DNA from: Roseiarcus sp963696665
Lineage (GTDB): Bacteria; Pseudomonadota; Alphaproteobacteria; Rhizobiales; Beijerinckiaceae
Assembly: GCA_963696665.1 (NCBI GenBank)
Contig: CAVOLE010000008.1
Span: 124,001-188,000, forward strand
Length of the DNA: 64,000 nucleotides
Direction of reading: 5' to 3'
In this document: positions 39,701-49,147 of the stretch, in pieces
Layout: the number at the start of each line of letters is the position of its first letter
Position numbering within the stretch: the stretch's first letter is position 1
Notes under the pieces: model-generated
The model's database searches: none
Told to the model about the DNA's origin: nothing
Seen by the model: the letters and a program-made list of their open reading frames with translations, nothing else
Translations under genes and position numbers: made by a program

Positions 39701-42333
39701 GAATTGCAGTGATCGCGGGTATGAGGCTTGGCAAAACGATGGTTGCAAGCGCAAACGTCGTCCAGACGAGCGCAGATTCAAACGACAGCGTCCAGCCCGA
39801 TGGCCAAGGCCAAGACACAAGCGGGCGCACTAAGTGTTCGTCGCAAGTTGTCGATCATTTTCCAGCGACCGATCCGCGGCAGCTCTTCCTTGACCGTCGG
39901 CGCCCGGCCGCCCGTACCCGCGAAACCGAAAATCCAGGGCAGGAGTTGCCAGTCTCCGCGCGCCCAACGGTGATGACGCCGAGCGCTCACATCGTACCGC
40001 GAAGGAAAATCGTCCACGACTTCGACATCAGAGGCGAAGCCCGCGCGTGCGAAAGTCCCCTCGAACAGATCATGGCTTAGCAATGTCGAGTCTGCAGCCC
40101 TGCCCGAGAGCACGTTCTCGAATGCATCGAGATCGTAGATGCCCTTTCCTGCGTAAGAGCCCTCGCAGAACAGGTCCTGGTAGACGTCAGAGACGGCCGC
40201 GGCATAGGGATCGATGCCGCTGGAGCTCGAAAAGACACGCTGAAACAGTGAACCTTTGCCGCCAGTAGGAAGCGAGGGCGTCACTCGCGGCTGGAGAACC
40301 GCATAGCCTTCCACGATCGCGCGGCGCTCCGCGTCAAAACGCGGGCGGTTGAGCGGATGCGCCATCTTGCCGATCAGCCGCCGGAGAGTGTCACGCGGCA
40401 GCCTTGTGTCCGAGTCCAGGGTGACGACATATCGAATGTCTGGCGGAGGCGACGGCGCTGCGCCGCTTATGTCCATGAAAGTGGTGTCGGTGGCCCCTCG
40501 TAGAAGTCGGTTCAATTCATGGAGTTTGCCGCGCTTGCGTTCCCAGCCGATCCAGCGCCGCTCGCTTTCGTTCCAAACTCGCCGACGGTGAAGCAGGAGG
40601 AACCGCGGGCCCGCGGGCGCGGGGCCGTATCGTCGATTGAGGCGCTCGATGCCCGCGCGCGCGACAGCGACCAGTTCCGCATCGCCTTCCGCTCGATCGA
40701 CGTCCGCGTCGATCCAATCCGATAGCAGAGCAAAGTGCAGATCGCCTTCCGGACTGGCAAGATGGTGGATCTCGAGCCGCTCCACCTGCTCCTCGATGTC
40801 TTCGGGCGTGGTCAAGAGCGTCGGCACAGCGACGAGCGTGCGCAACAATTCGGGTACTCCGCTGCGAAGGTCGAGGCCCGGCAGCGGAGCTGGGCGAACG
40901 AAAAGCGTCACCCCTCGGTTGACAAGCGTCACACCCGCATCAATCGCGGAAATGGCGCCGAGAACCGCGAGCATTGCGAGCTGAATCGGGCCGAGGCCCA
41001 ACCAGGCAAGCGCGGTGAGCGGAACCGCCAGAACGATCGCAGACGTGGCCACGATCGCCGCAGCATAAGCATCAAATTTCTGTCCTGCCGTGACGCGCGC
41101 GGGCCAGCCCAGAATGCCACGAAAGCCAATCGAGGCCTCGAATTCGCGGCGTCCTCCGGCGAGCAAATGGTAACCGGGGTCACTATGCCGTAGTTTCTCC
41201 GGAGGCTCGCAAGACGGATGGGGCGCATGCGCCGCCGCGACGGCTCGGCGCGCGATCTCGAGTTCGTCGTGGTCTGACCTCCGCGCCAGGTCTTCGACTG
41301 CGCTTCGGTAGAGGTTGCGGGTCGCAAAATCCAGGTCGTGAAATGCGCATCCTGAGGCCAGGACGTCGTCGACGAGACAATAGCGTTCGAAAAGGACCTG
41401 CCAGTCAACCTCGACAATGACCCGCAGGCTCGTCACGATGTTGCGGACGGTCACGTTCGCGGCCCCTTGGCTGCGATGGACCTCGCGCACGGCCGAATCC
41501 GCGGTCAGGCCCTGTTTCGCCAGCCGCTCGTCGAGCCAAGCCAGCGCTGGCGTGAACTTCGGATCTTGATCGCGAAGCCGATGCACGAGTTGGACCGCAA
41601 AGGCAACGGAAAGCGGCTGCGCGCCACGGCCCGCAAAAACGACCGACGCCGGCTCCGCGGCGCGCCCGCTCACTCCGAGAAGTCGGTCGGCTAGGTTATC
41701 GGCCTCGTGGCGCGCGGTCCGGCTGAGCGTAATTTGTTGCGCGAGCCGCCTCAGATTTTCGATCAAAACAATTTGTAGCGTTATCGAGACGGCCCAAAGC
41801 TCGCCAATTGTAAGGGATTGGACCTCTTGATACGCGTTGACATAGGAAACGAGGATGTCGGAATCAAAGCAGCTGTCGGTGTGAGCGACGAAGGCCCACG
41901 CCATGCCGAAGACGCGTGGATAACCCGCGAACGGGCCGGTGATGAGTTTTGGGAGCTGGCGATAATAGCCCGGAGGCAAATCGGTGCTGACCTCACGGAT
42001 CTGCTTTTCCACCAAATGATAGTTGTCGATCAGCCACTCCGCCGCCGGAGTGATCACGCGCCCGTCGTCGATTGCCTTCACGATCGATCGATAGGCCGAC
42101 AGGAGCACGACGCCATTGTCCGCAAGTCGGACGGCCAGAGGCAGACCCCGAATCGCATGGGAAGCTACGGTTTGCGCGATCGCAAGACTCTTCGCGTGCG
42201 CCTCAAGGCGTTCGACGCTGAACAATTCCTCACGGATCGGCCGCTCGTTATCCCACGGCGACGCCTTTCGCGAAAATCCACGGAAGCCACGCGTCGGGAT
42301 TGCGGGCTCGGCGGTTAACTCTAGGTTCGACAA
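33740..42333 (-). pseudogene. ndvB: Cyclic beta-1,2-glucan synthase NdvB, split by five single-base insertions
   Basis: Six successive open frames together encode one giant membrane enzyme that builds periplasmic cyclic beta-1,2-glucans, important for hypo-osmotic adaptation. The first (42333-39778) has the GT84 glycosyltransferase with DSDTRLPRD and the RRHHRWARGDWQLLPWIFGF segment. The next carries the membrane part and YFNWHDTRDLKALEP-type region. The last (35911-33740) has the GH94 phosphorylase domain (GTGDWNDGMNRVGEKGEGES and CADIYATAPHVGRGGW). Breaks lie at 39796-39798, 38387-38389, about 36536-36546, about 36288-36293 and 35925-35930; four are at G or C runs. Removing one base at each gives exactly 2,862 residues, the normal NdvB length. 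Error in the sequence is therefore as likely as true decay. Confidence 0.88.
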
Positions 42334-42850
42334 TTATCTGGTCTCCCGATGGGCTCGCGCTGCCGAAGAGGTCGAAAGCCGGAACCCGACGGCTGGGCTC
42401 TGACGCGCCAACGCCCGGGTCGGCGCAATTCATCGCCCGCGGCGACATGGCCGTGCCATTTATCCGGCGCGCGGAGGGCACAATAAGCGCCCGCTGAACG
42501 CCCACGGCAGCCTCGGAAACTACCTACGCCAAGAGTCCCCGTTCGGGCTTAGCAGCAGGGACGTTGCAGAAATCGGCTCCTGGGCACAGTTGATGATCGC
42601 GTCGAGGAGGACGTTGAAGCCGATGAACTCGCGTGCTTTAGCTGAGGGAAAGGCGGCGAAACAGGGCGCTTTCACCAAGTCTATCAAAAAGCGAAAATGG
42701 TCGATCGCAGCAAAGCGCGATCCGAGTGACGGCGCCGGATTGACCCCGGTGAAACGCCGATGGACGTCCTGCGACGGGGAAAGGTGGCGATCTGCCGGTT
42801 GGCAGCGGTGAAAGTAAAGTGAAGACGCCTCGGCCGGCTCGGCCGCGCTG
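42334..42850. other. Spacer between ppk2 and ndvB
   Basis: About 0.5 kb with no certain gene. A minus-strand frame ending at 42520 (FRFLIDLVKAPCFAAFPSAK and further) reads plausibly but has no start or family. The island motif at 42511-42526 points toward ndvB, whose promoter probably lies here. Confidence 0.4.
42511..42526 (-). promoter_or_regulatory. Island motif site 3 (TAGGTAGTTTCCGAGG)
   Basis: The site is followed on the sense strand by CTGCC, as at sites 5 and 8. It lies about 180 bases before the ndvB start at 42333 in the same orientation. Confidence 0.5.
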
Positions 42851-43720
42851 TCACTTCGCGAGCTCCTTGCGGATGGATTGTAATTCGCGTTCACGTTCGG
42901 CGCTCCTTTTCGGATAGCTCATCTTCAGCCCTTCGAACGTGTCGAGGACGATTTGGGAGACGATCAGCCGCGCGTTTTCCTTGTCGTCGGCAGGAACGAC
43001 AAACCAGGGCGCGTCATCAGTGCTCGTCGCGCTTAGGCATTCCTCGTAGGCCTTCGCGTAATCGTTCCAGAATTCGCGCTCCTTCAAATCCGCGTCGCTG
43101 AATTTCCAGTTTTTCTTGGAGTCGTCGATACGTTCGAGAAAGCGTTTGCGCTGTTCTTCCTTCGACAGGTGGAGAAAGACTTTGACGACGCGAGTCCCGT
43201 TGACGGTAAGGTGCTTTTCAAAATCGTTAATTGATCGATAGCGCTTGCGCCATACCTTCGCGTCGTGATGCGGCGCGTCCGGGATGGCTTCGCGGTGCAG
43301 CATGTCGGGATGCACGCGGACGACCAGCACTTCCTCATAATAGGACCGGTTGAAAATCGCGATCCTGCCACGCTCCGGCAGGTCACGAGAGGTGCGCCAG
43401 AGAAAATCGTGCTCCAATTCGGCTTCCGTGGGCTGCCTGAAGCCGTAGACCCGGCAGCCCTGAGGGTTGACGCCTGACATCACGTGACGGATCGCGCCGT
43501 CCTTTCCCGCTGCATCCGTCGCCTGGAGGATCAGCAAGATTGCGTGGCGATCGGAGGCGTAATGGAGATGTTGCATCGCGCTGAGCTTGGCGACGTGCTC
43601 TTCCAGCAGCGTCTCGTACTGTTCCTTGGATTTGTACACTGGGTCGACCTTGGTCGGCCATTCCGTGAGATGGACTTTATCGCCTTCCCGCACGCTATAG
43701 TCCTTGCAGTCAATGTTCAT
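42851..43720 (-). CDS. ppk2: Polyphosphate kinase 2 family protein
   Basis: This 289-residue PPK2-family enzyme transfers phosphate between polyphosphate and nucleotides. The P-loop region reads ILQATDAAGKDGAIRHVMSG, followed by NPQGCRVYGF, and the lid region by ERGRIAIFNRSYYEEVLVVR, both diagnostic. The ATG at 43720 is preceded by GGAAGGACG; an earlier in-frame ATG at 43768 lies inside the H+-ATPase gene. It overlaps the end of that gene by 11 bases, so the two are cotranscribed. The nucleotide preference cannot be told from sequence alone. Confidence 0.93.
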   Translation of the reverse strand: MNIDCKDYSVREGDKVHLTEWPTKVDPVYKSKEQYETLLEEHVAKLSAMQHLHYASDRHAILLILQATDAAGKDGAIRHVMSGVNPQGCRVYGFRQPTEAELEHDFLWRTSRDLPERGRIAIFNRSYYEEVLVVRVHPDMLHREAIPDAPHHDAKVWRKRYRSINDFEKHLTVNGTRVVKVFLHLSKEEQRKRFLERIDDSKKNWKFSDADLKEREFWNDYAKAYEECLSATSTDDAPWFVVPADDKENARLIVSQIVLDTFEGLKMSYPKRSAERERELQSIRKELAK

Positions 43721-46700
43721 GTGCGTCCTTCCGGCGTCCGCTGCGGTTCGTGGCTTCGATCGAGTCACTCGGCGGCTGCGGAGTCGGATCAGGCGGCGCC
43801 TTCGCTTCGCCCCCCGATTTGGGGGCGGCTTGGGTTTCGGCCTTACGCGCGGCTCCGGTTTCAGGCGCCTTCACGGCCGCGATGGGCGCCTCAGCCTGGG
43901 TGACAGCCGCGGCGATCATGCGCCCGGCATCCTCCGGGTCTTTGATGAGGCCGGCCACGAGAAGGTCGCCGAGCGACATGTCGAGCAAAGTCTCGACTCC
44001 GGTTTGGGCTTCAGGTCTAGGCTCGGTTTCGAGCTTGGGCTCGGCCTTTGCGCCCGGCTCGGGCTCGGGCGCCGCCTTAGCTTCAGGCCGGGGCGCAGTC
44101 TTGGCCTCAGGTTGGGGCTGACCCTTGGCTTTGAGCTTGTGTTCAGCCTCAGCGTCCGGCTTGGCGTCGTCGGCCTTGGCGTCCGGCTTGGAGGGCGGTC
44201 CTGCATTGGCTTCGGCTTTGGGCGCGCTTTTGGCGTCGGGCCGAGGGCTGGGTTTGGCGTTGCCGGCTCCGGCCTCAGGCTTGGCCTCAGGTTGAGTTGC
44301 GGGCTTTGCCTCCGCTTCGGCTTCAGGCTGGGTCTCGCCTTTGGCTTCCGGCTTTATTTCTGTCTCAGATTTGGCCCCGGTTTTGACCTCAGGTCTGGGC
44401 GCGGGGGCGGCTTTGACACCATCGAGCACTTTATAGGCGAGCAGCTTCACCGGATCCGTCACGAGGAACCAGGCGAAGGCATAGCCCCAAACGAACCCTG
44501 CATACTTCCAGCCAAGCGGCGTTACGAGCCAAGCGCCGTAAACCGAAATGAGCGTCGCCACGGCCTGAGTGCCGACTACCGCGGCCAACAGTATCCACGC
44601 CGGGCGTGTGGACCACCACGGACCGCGCGTACGGGTCTGGAAGATCGTCAAATGCCCGGCAACGGAGAGCATGAGGTACATCATCGTTTGGAGTTCTGGA
44701 TGGCCGAGATGAAAAATACGGTAGCCGAGGTAAAACAGCCCGAACGCGGCGATCGGGCCGACGAGACCCAGCACCGTTGCGATCCCAAGAACCAGGCGCA
44801 TGTTCCATGCTTCGGGCTGGTTCCTGTAGGTGACATTGTCATAGGCGATCGACAGGATCGCGCCATCGTTGAGCAATGCCAGCATGACGATCATAATCGC
44901 CGTCAGCGGATGGAAGTTGAAGATGATGATCGCCAGCGTCATGAACAGGAGGACGCGCAGCGTCTCGGCGATGCGGTACATCGCATAGCTGTTCATGCGC
45001 TGGAAGATCTTCCTGCTCTCCTTGAGCGCATCGATAATTACCGACAATCCCGGCGCCACCAGCACGATTGCCGCCGCCGCGCGAGCGGCGTCCGTCGCTC
45101 CGGAAACAGCGAAGCCGCAGTCGGCCTTCTTCAGCGCGGGGGCGTCATTCACCCCGTCGCCGGTCATGGCGACGATGTGGCCGTGCTTCTGCAGCACGTC
45201 GACGATATGGAACTTGTGCTCGGGGAACACTTGAGCGAATCCGTCAGCGTCCTCAATGGACTTGGTCATCGCCGCAGATTCCTCGGTCTTGGAGTCGCCG
45301 AGAGTGTTCGCGTCGAGGATGTTGGAGCCCATGCCGAGCGTTTTGGCCATCTCGCGGGCGATCGCCAGCGCGTCGCCTGTCACCATCTTGATCTTCACGC
45401 CCAGCTCGGCCGCGGTCGCGATCGTCGATTTGGCGTCTACGCGAGGCGGATCGAACAGCGGCAGGACCCCAAGAAGCCGCCATTTGCCGTCGCCTTCGGC
45501 ACGCGCCACGCCCAGCGCACGAAAGCCGCGCTCGGCGAAGTCGTCGACCGCCTTGTCGACGGCGGACTTCACCGCGGCCGCGTTCGCCGACAGCGCCAGG
45601 ATGACCTGTGGCGCGCCTTTGGTCACTTTGAACGTTTTTCCGTCCGCGCCCTTGACCGTGGCCTCGGTACGCTTGTGCTCGGGATCGAACGGCGTGAAAT
45701 GTGTGACCTGATAGGGCTTCAGCGCTTGTTTGTCCTTCAGGCCCCCAAGAACAGCGAGATCGATCGTATCGTCGTTCGCCGCTTGCGAAGCCAATGCGCC
45801 GGCGAGGATGAGCTCATCGGCGGTGATCGCATCCAGACAGAACGGATCGCCGAGCGTCAGCTTGTTCTGGGTCAGGGTTCCGGTCTTGTCGGCGCACAGC
45901 ACGTCCACCCCGGCCAGTTCCTCGATCGCGACCAGCCTGCTCACGATCGCCTGTTTCTTGGCGAGCAGGCGGGCGCCGACCGCCATCGTCACCGACAGCA
46001 CGGTCGGCATCGCCACCGGGATCGCCGCCACCGTCAGCACAAGGGCGAACTGCAACGTCGTGAGGATCGGATTGCCGCGATAGACGCCAAGTCCGATGAT
46101 CAACGCCACCATGGCCACCGCCAGCATGATCAGGTAGTTGCCGATCTTCAGCACGGCCTTCTGGAAATGGCTGACGGTGACCGCCGTCTCCACCAGCTCC
46201 GCCGTCTTGCCGAAGTAGGTTTTGCCGCCCGTCGCATAGACCAGCGCGCCGATTTCGCCGCGACGAACGATCGATCCGGAGAAGACGGCGTCGCCGGATT
46301 TGCGCGTGGCGGGCAAAGATTCCCCGGTCAGCGCCGACTGGTCCACGGATATCTCGTCGCCGTCCAGCAAGCGCGCATCGGCCGGCACGATGTCGCCCAG
46401 GCGCAAGCGGATGGCGTCGCCCGGCACCAGTTCACGCGCCGCCGGGTCAACCCACTTCCCGTCGCGTTTCACCCTGGCCTTGATCGCGAGCGTCGCCTTG
46501 AGGGCGGCGATGGCGTTGCCCGCCTGATGTTCTTCCCAGAATCCGACCACGGCATTCGCCAAAAGCAGAACGAGGATGATGCCAAAGTCCGGCCAGTGCC
46601 GGGCCGCCGCCGACAGGATCACCGCCGCTTCGATCATCCAGGGGATCGGACCCCAGAAATAGGAGAGGAACTTCAGAAGCTCATTGGTCTTCTTCTCCGC

Positions 46701-46904
46701 GATCTCGTTCGGCCCATATTGCGCGAGCCGCTTCTCCGCCTCTGCCTGAGTCAGGCCATCCGGCGACGAATCCAGTTTTTTCTCGACCTCAGGAAGAGGC
46801 AGGGTTTGCAAATTGTCTTTGGCGTCAGGCCTCGACCCCGGCCCGGACTTGGAAGGCTGAGGCTGATGCGCGTGAGCTGCCATGGTCGAAGTTCTTTTCG
46901 CCAT
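43710..46904 (-). CDS. Plasma-membrane H+-ATPase (P3A-type) with a long PEAK-rich C-terminal tail
   Basis: The first about 850 residues form a complete P-type ATPase of the proton-pump class: SVDQSALTGESLPAT (actuator TGES), PVAMPTVLSVTMAVGARLLA, the phosphorylation site DKTGTLTQNKLTLGD, and MTGDGVNDAPALKKADCGFA (hinge). It should expel protons across the inner membrane at the cost of ATP. The last about 210 residues are low complexity, rich in Pro, Glu, Ala and Lys (KPEAKGETQPEAEAEAKP type repeats), unlike standard bacterial members; a regulatory or surface role can only be guessed. The start is uncertain (46904 or 46883). ppk2 follows with overlap. Confidence 0.9.
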   Translation of the reverse strand: MAKRTSTMAAHAHQPQPSKSGPGSRPDAKDNLQTLPLPEVEKKLDSSPDGLTQAEAEKRLAQYGPNEIAEKKTNELLKFLSYFWGPIPWMIEAAVILSAAARHWPDFGIILVLLLANAVVGFWEEHQAGNAIAALKATLAIKARVKRDGKWVDPAARELVPGDAIRLRLGDIVPADARLLDGDEISVDQSALTGESLPATRKSGDAVFSGSIVRRGEIGALVYATGGKTYFGKTAELVETAVTVSHFQKAVLKIGNYLIMLAVAMVALIIGLGVYRGNPILTTLQFALVLTVAAIPVAMPTVLSVTMAVGARLLAKKQAIVSRLVAIEELAGVDVLCADKTGTLTQNKLTLGDPFCLDAITADELILAGALASQAANDDTIDLAVLGGLKDKQALKPYQVTHFTPFDPEHKRTEATVKGADGKTFKVTKGAPQVILALSANAAAVKSAVDKAVDDFAERGFRALGVARAEGDGKWRLLGVLPLFDPPRVDAKSTIATAAELGVKIKMVTGDALAIAREMAKTLGMGSNILDANTLGDSKTEESAAMTKSIEDADGFAQVFPEHKFHIVDVLQKHGHIVAMTGDGVNDAPALKKADCGFAVSGATDAARAAAAIVLVAPGLSVIIDALKESRKIFQRMNSYAMYRIAETLRVLLFMTLAIIIFNFHPLTAIMIVMLALLNDGAILSIAYDNVTYRNQPEAWNMRLVLGIATVLGLVGPIAAFGLFYLGYRIFHLGHPELQTMMYLMLSVAGHLTIFQTRTRGPWWSTRPAWILLAAVVGTQAVATLISVYGAWLVTPLGWKYAGFVWGYAFAWFLVTDPVKLLAYKVLDGVKAAPAPRPEVKTGAKSETEIKPEAKGETQPEAEAEAKPATQPEAKPEAGAGNAKPSPRPDAKSAPKAEANAGPPSKPDAKADDAKPDAEAEHKLKAKGQPQPEAKTAPRPEAKAAPEPEPGAKAEPKLETEPRPEAQTGVETLLDMSLGDLLVAGLIKDPEDAGRMIAAAVTQAEAPIAAVKAPETGAARKAETQAAPKSGGEAKAPPDPTPQPPSDSIEATNRSGRRKDAHEH

Positions 46905-47076
46905 TGTTGTGGGCCAGCTTGGGCACGCCACGGGACGGGGTTCCCTTTACTGGCATTCGCTCGTAGCGCCTGCCGTGGCTTGACGCGGACACAAAGCTCA
47001 AGACACGAACATACCTTCGCGCTAGGGCGCGCTGCCGCGAAGAACAATAGCGGTTGGGATGCCCGCCAAAACAAAC

Positions 47077-47091
47077 TCGGAAACTACGCAC
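47077..47091 (-). promoter_or_regulatory. Island motif site 4 (TGCGTAGTTTCCGAG)
   Basis: Faces the H+-ATPase gene, about 173 bases before the start used here. It matches the consensus at all core positions (GTAGTTTCCGAG). Confidence 0.55.
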
Positions 47092-47250
47092 GCCTCGTCT
47101 TTGAGAAGGCCAGAGGCAACCCTAACGCTCTGGCGCCCCCAGACTGCCGAGCCAGGAAGAGCCAGTTGATTACGCTGGGAAGAACAAGAGCAGGCTGGCG
47201 AGTCGCTTGGCCGTCGCGGTGTACATTCACGATGTCTGGGGTCCCGTCGA

Positions 47251-47266
47251 GTGAGTAGTTCCCGAG
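47251..47266 (+). promoter_or_regulatory. Island motif site 5 (GTGAGTAGTTCCCGAG)
   Basis: Faces the csbD gene starting at 47363, about 97 bases away. One core base differs (C for T); the trailing GCTGCC is shared with sites 3 and 8. Confidence 0.55.
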
Positions 47267-47362
47267 GCTGCCTGCCCTCGAACTTTTCGCCTAGCGTAAC
47301 AATGCAGGATGCGAGCGATGCAGACCCAAGCCCGTCTTCGCAATATGAAAAAGAGAGCAGTC

Positions 47363-47548
47363 ATGGACAAGAACAGAATCGCCGGTTCGATCAAGGAAGT
47401 TAAAGGCGCGGCCAAAGAGGCCGTCGGCAAGGCTATCGGAGACGCCAAGTTGCAGAACGACGGCAAGACCGACAAGGCCGTCGGCAAGATTCAGAACGCC
47501 GTCGGCGGCCTGAACGACGCAGTGCGCGACGCGGTGAAGAAACCGTAA
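47363..47548 (+). CDS. CsbD family stress protein
   Basis: This 61-residue CsbD protein begins MDKNRIAGSIKEVKGAAKEA, followed by VGKAIGDAKLQNDGKTDKAV and GKIQNAVGG, the full family pattern. The start at 47363 is supported by AAAGAGAG upstream and by the identical start of the paralogue at 55851; upstream in-frame codons are atypical. It is preceded by an island motif site. Confidence 0.85.
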   Translation: MDKNRIAGSIKEVKGAAKEAVGKAIGDAKLQNDGKTDKAVGKIQNAVGGLNDAVRDAVKKP

Positions 47549-47590
47549 CGGCACCGCTTCAGACGACTTTCACCTGCCAGAGCCCGAAAT

Positions 47591-47743
47591 ATGAGCACAA
47601 TTCTCCTTGTCATAATCCTGATCCTCATCTTCGGTGGCGGCGGGGGATATTATGCTCACGGCCGGTACGGGGGCGCCGGTCTCGGCGGCGTCCTCGGCAT
47701 CGTTCTGATTGTGCTTGTCGTATTGTGGCTCGTGGGCCGGTAG
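47591..47743 (+). CDS. DUF3309 family small membrane protein
   Basis: A 50-residue protein with two membrane segments: MSTILLVIILILIFGGGGGY, a YYAHGRYGGAGLGG turn, then VLGIVLIVLVVLWLVGR. This is the DUF3309 pattern, widespread in proteobacteria and often near stress genes. It lies 42 bases downstream of csbD and probably shares its transcript. Confidence 0.85.
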   Translation: MSTILLVIILILIFGGGGGYYAHGRYGGAGLGGVLGIVLIVLVVLWLVGR

Positions 47744-47747
47744 GCAA

Positions 47748-48014
47748 ATGGCGCTTCCCGAGTCGTCCTCCCTGGCCCAGCGTTCTCGCAGCCCTCCGGA
47801 GTGGCTGGGCGCGCGACCTCCGTTTGAGGGCCGAGAGCAAGTGAAATCAATTGGGACGTCCGTTGAAGTCGACAGTTTCCCTTACGTCGTCCTGATCGTC
47901 GTGGTCGCGCTTGGTCTATGGGCCGATAGCGAAACTCGGATTGCGGCATCCGCGTTGAGCGTGTGGGGTGTTGATCTGGAGCTTCGCCATGTTGGATTCG
48001 GATCAACAGCCTGA
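47748..48014 (+). CDS. Possible small membrane protein, uncertain
   Basis: An 88-residue frame starts at ATG 47748, just behind the DUF3309 gene, and has one hydrophobic stretch (FPYVVLIVVVALGLWA). The N-terminal part is proline- and arginine-rich and there is no ribosome-binding site; it overlaps the start of the AI-2E gene. It may be spurious. Confidence 0.25.
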   Translation: MALPESSSLAQRSRSPPEWLGARPPFEGREQVKSIGTSVEVDSFPYVVLIVVVALGLWADSETRIAASALSVWGVDLELRHVGFGSTA

Positions 48015-49092
48015 GATTGAAGCGCCCGACGAATTATTGGCGGATATGCCTCTGCCCTCCGATGCGAAGACGTTCTTTCTCGGAGGGATTTTTGTCCTTC
48101 TGATGTTGACGGCGGCGTATGTGGCCAGTGACATCGTCTTGCCGATGATCTTCGCGATCATGCTCAATCTCCTGATGCAGCCGGCCTTGCGCGCACTCGA
48201 ACGATTGCGGACGCCCAGGGCGCTGGGGGCCCTTTTGCTCATACTTGTCGTGATCGCGACGATTGTCGGACTTGGCGCCGCCATCTCGGGGCCCGCCGAA
48301 GCGTGGATAGCCAAGCTGCCTGAGGGCGTTCCCCGGATCCTGGAGCGGCTGAGATTTCTCGATGCGCCTGTCAATACGCTTCGGACATTTCTGGCGGCCG
48401 CCAATAATTTCGGCGCCGCGGGCCCGCAGCGAAGCTCGCCCGGGCCTTTGGACGGTGGAGCGATTCTCGCGAGCGTCTTTGCCGGGACGCGAAGCTTTGC
48501 CAGCGGCCTGTTCACCACCGTCTTGTTTCTCTACTTCCTCCTCGTTTCGGGCGACAGTTTCCTGCGCCGGCTGGTCGAGGTCTTGCCCAGGTTCGCCAGC
48601 AAGCGGCAGGCGGTCGACATCTCGCAGCAAATCGGGCGCGACATTTCCGCCTACCTCGTCACAATCACCCTGATGAACGCGCTAGTCGGCGCCGCGACCG
48701 CCATTGTCATGTGGTCGACCGGAGTTGGCGATCCCGTTCTGTGGGGGACGGTCGCATTCATTCTCAACTATGTGCCGCTTCTTGGGCCCGCCGCCGCCAT
48801 TTTCATTTTCCTGTTCGCCGGCTCGCTCACGATCACTTCGACCTGGCAAGCGCTGCTCCCGGCGGCGCTCTATGGCGCCATCCATGTGATCGAGGGCGAG
48901 ACGGTGACGCCGATGCTTCTCGCCAGACAATTCACGCTCAATCCGGTTCTCGTTATCTTCTCTTTCGTGTTCTGGTTCTGGCTGTGGGGCGTGCCTGGCG
49001 CGATTCTCTCGGCGCCAATTCTGGCGACGACCAAGATCGTGTGCGATCGCGTTCGGCCGCTCGCAGCTCTTGGCCATATTCTTGCGGGGTGA
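47989..49092 (+). CDS. AI-2E family transporter
   Basis: This 367-residue permease has about eight hydrophobic segments and the family motifs NYVPLLGPAAAIFIF and VIEGETVTPMLLARQFTLNP, followed by the C-terminal FWFWLWGVPGAILSAPIL. Family members export AI-2 or act as Na+/H+ or other ion antiporters; which applies here is not decidable. The ATG at 47989 follows CTGGAG. Confidence 0.9.
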   Translation: MLDSDQQPEIEAPDELLADMPLPSDAKTFFLGGIFVLLMLTAAYVASDIVLPMIFAIMLNLLMQPALRALERLRTPRALGALLLILVVIATIVGLGAAISGPAEAWIAKLPEGVPRILERLRFLDAPVNTLRTFLAAANNFGAAGPQRSSPGPLDGGAILASVFAGTRSFASGLFTTVLFLYFLLVSGDSFLRRLVEVLPRFASKRQAVDISQQIGRDISAYLVTITLMNALVGAATAIVMWSTGVGDPVLWGTVAFILNYVPLLGPAAAIFIFLFAGSLTITSTWQALLPAALYGAIHVIEGETVTPMLLARQFTLNPVLVIFSFVFWFWLWGVPGAILSAPILATTKIVCDRVRPLAALGHILAG

Positions 49093-49147
49093 AGCCGCGA
49101 GGGTCGCGGGCTTCTTTAGCGCGTTCGACGTTCGGCGGTTCCTCTGC

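Larger units (their letters stand above)
46905..47362. other. Divergent promoter region between H+-ATPase and csbD
   Basis: This 458-base spacer separates the leftward ATPase-ppk2 genes from the rightward csbD gene. It contains two copies of the recurrent island site, one facing each way (47077-47091 minus and 47251-47266 plus), each upstream of the gene it faces. I see no other gene. Confidence 0.55.
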
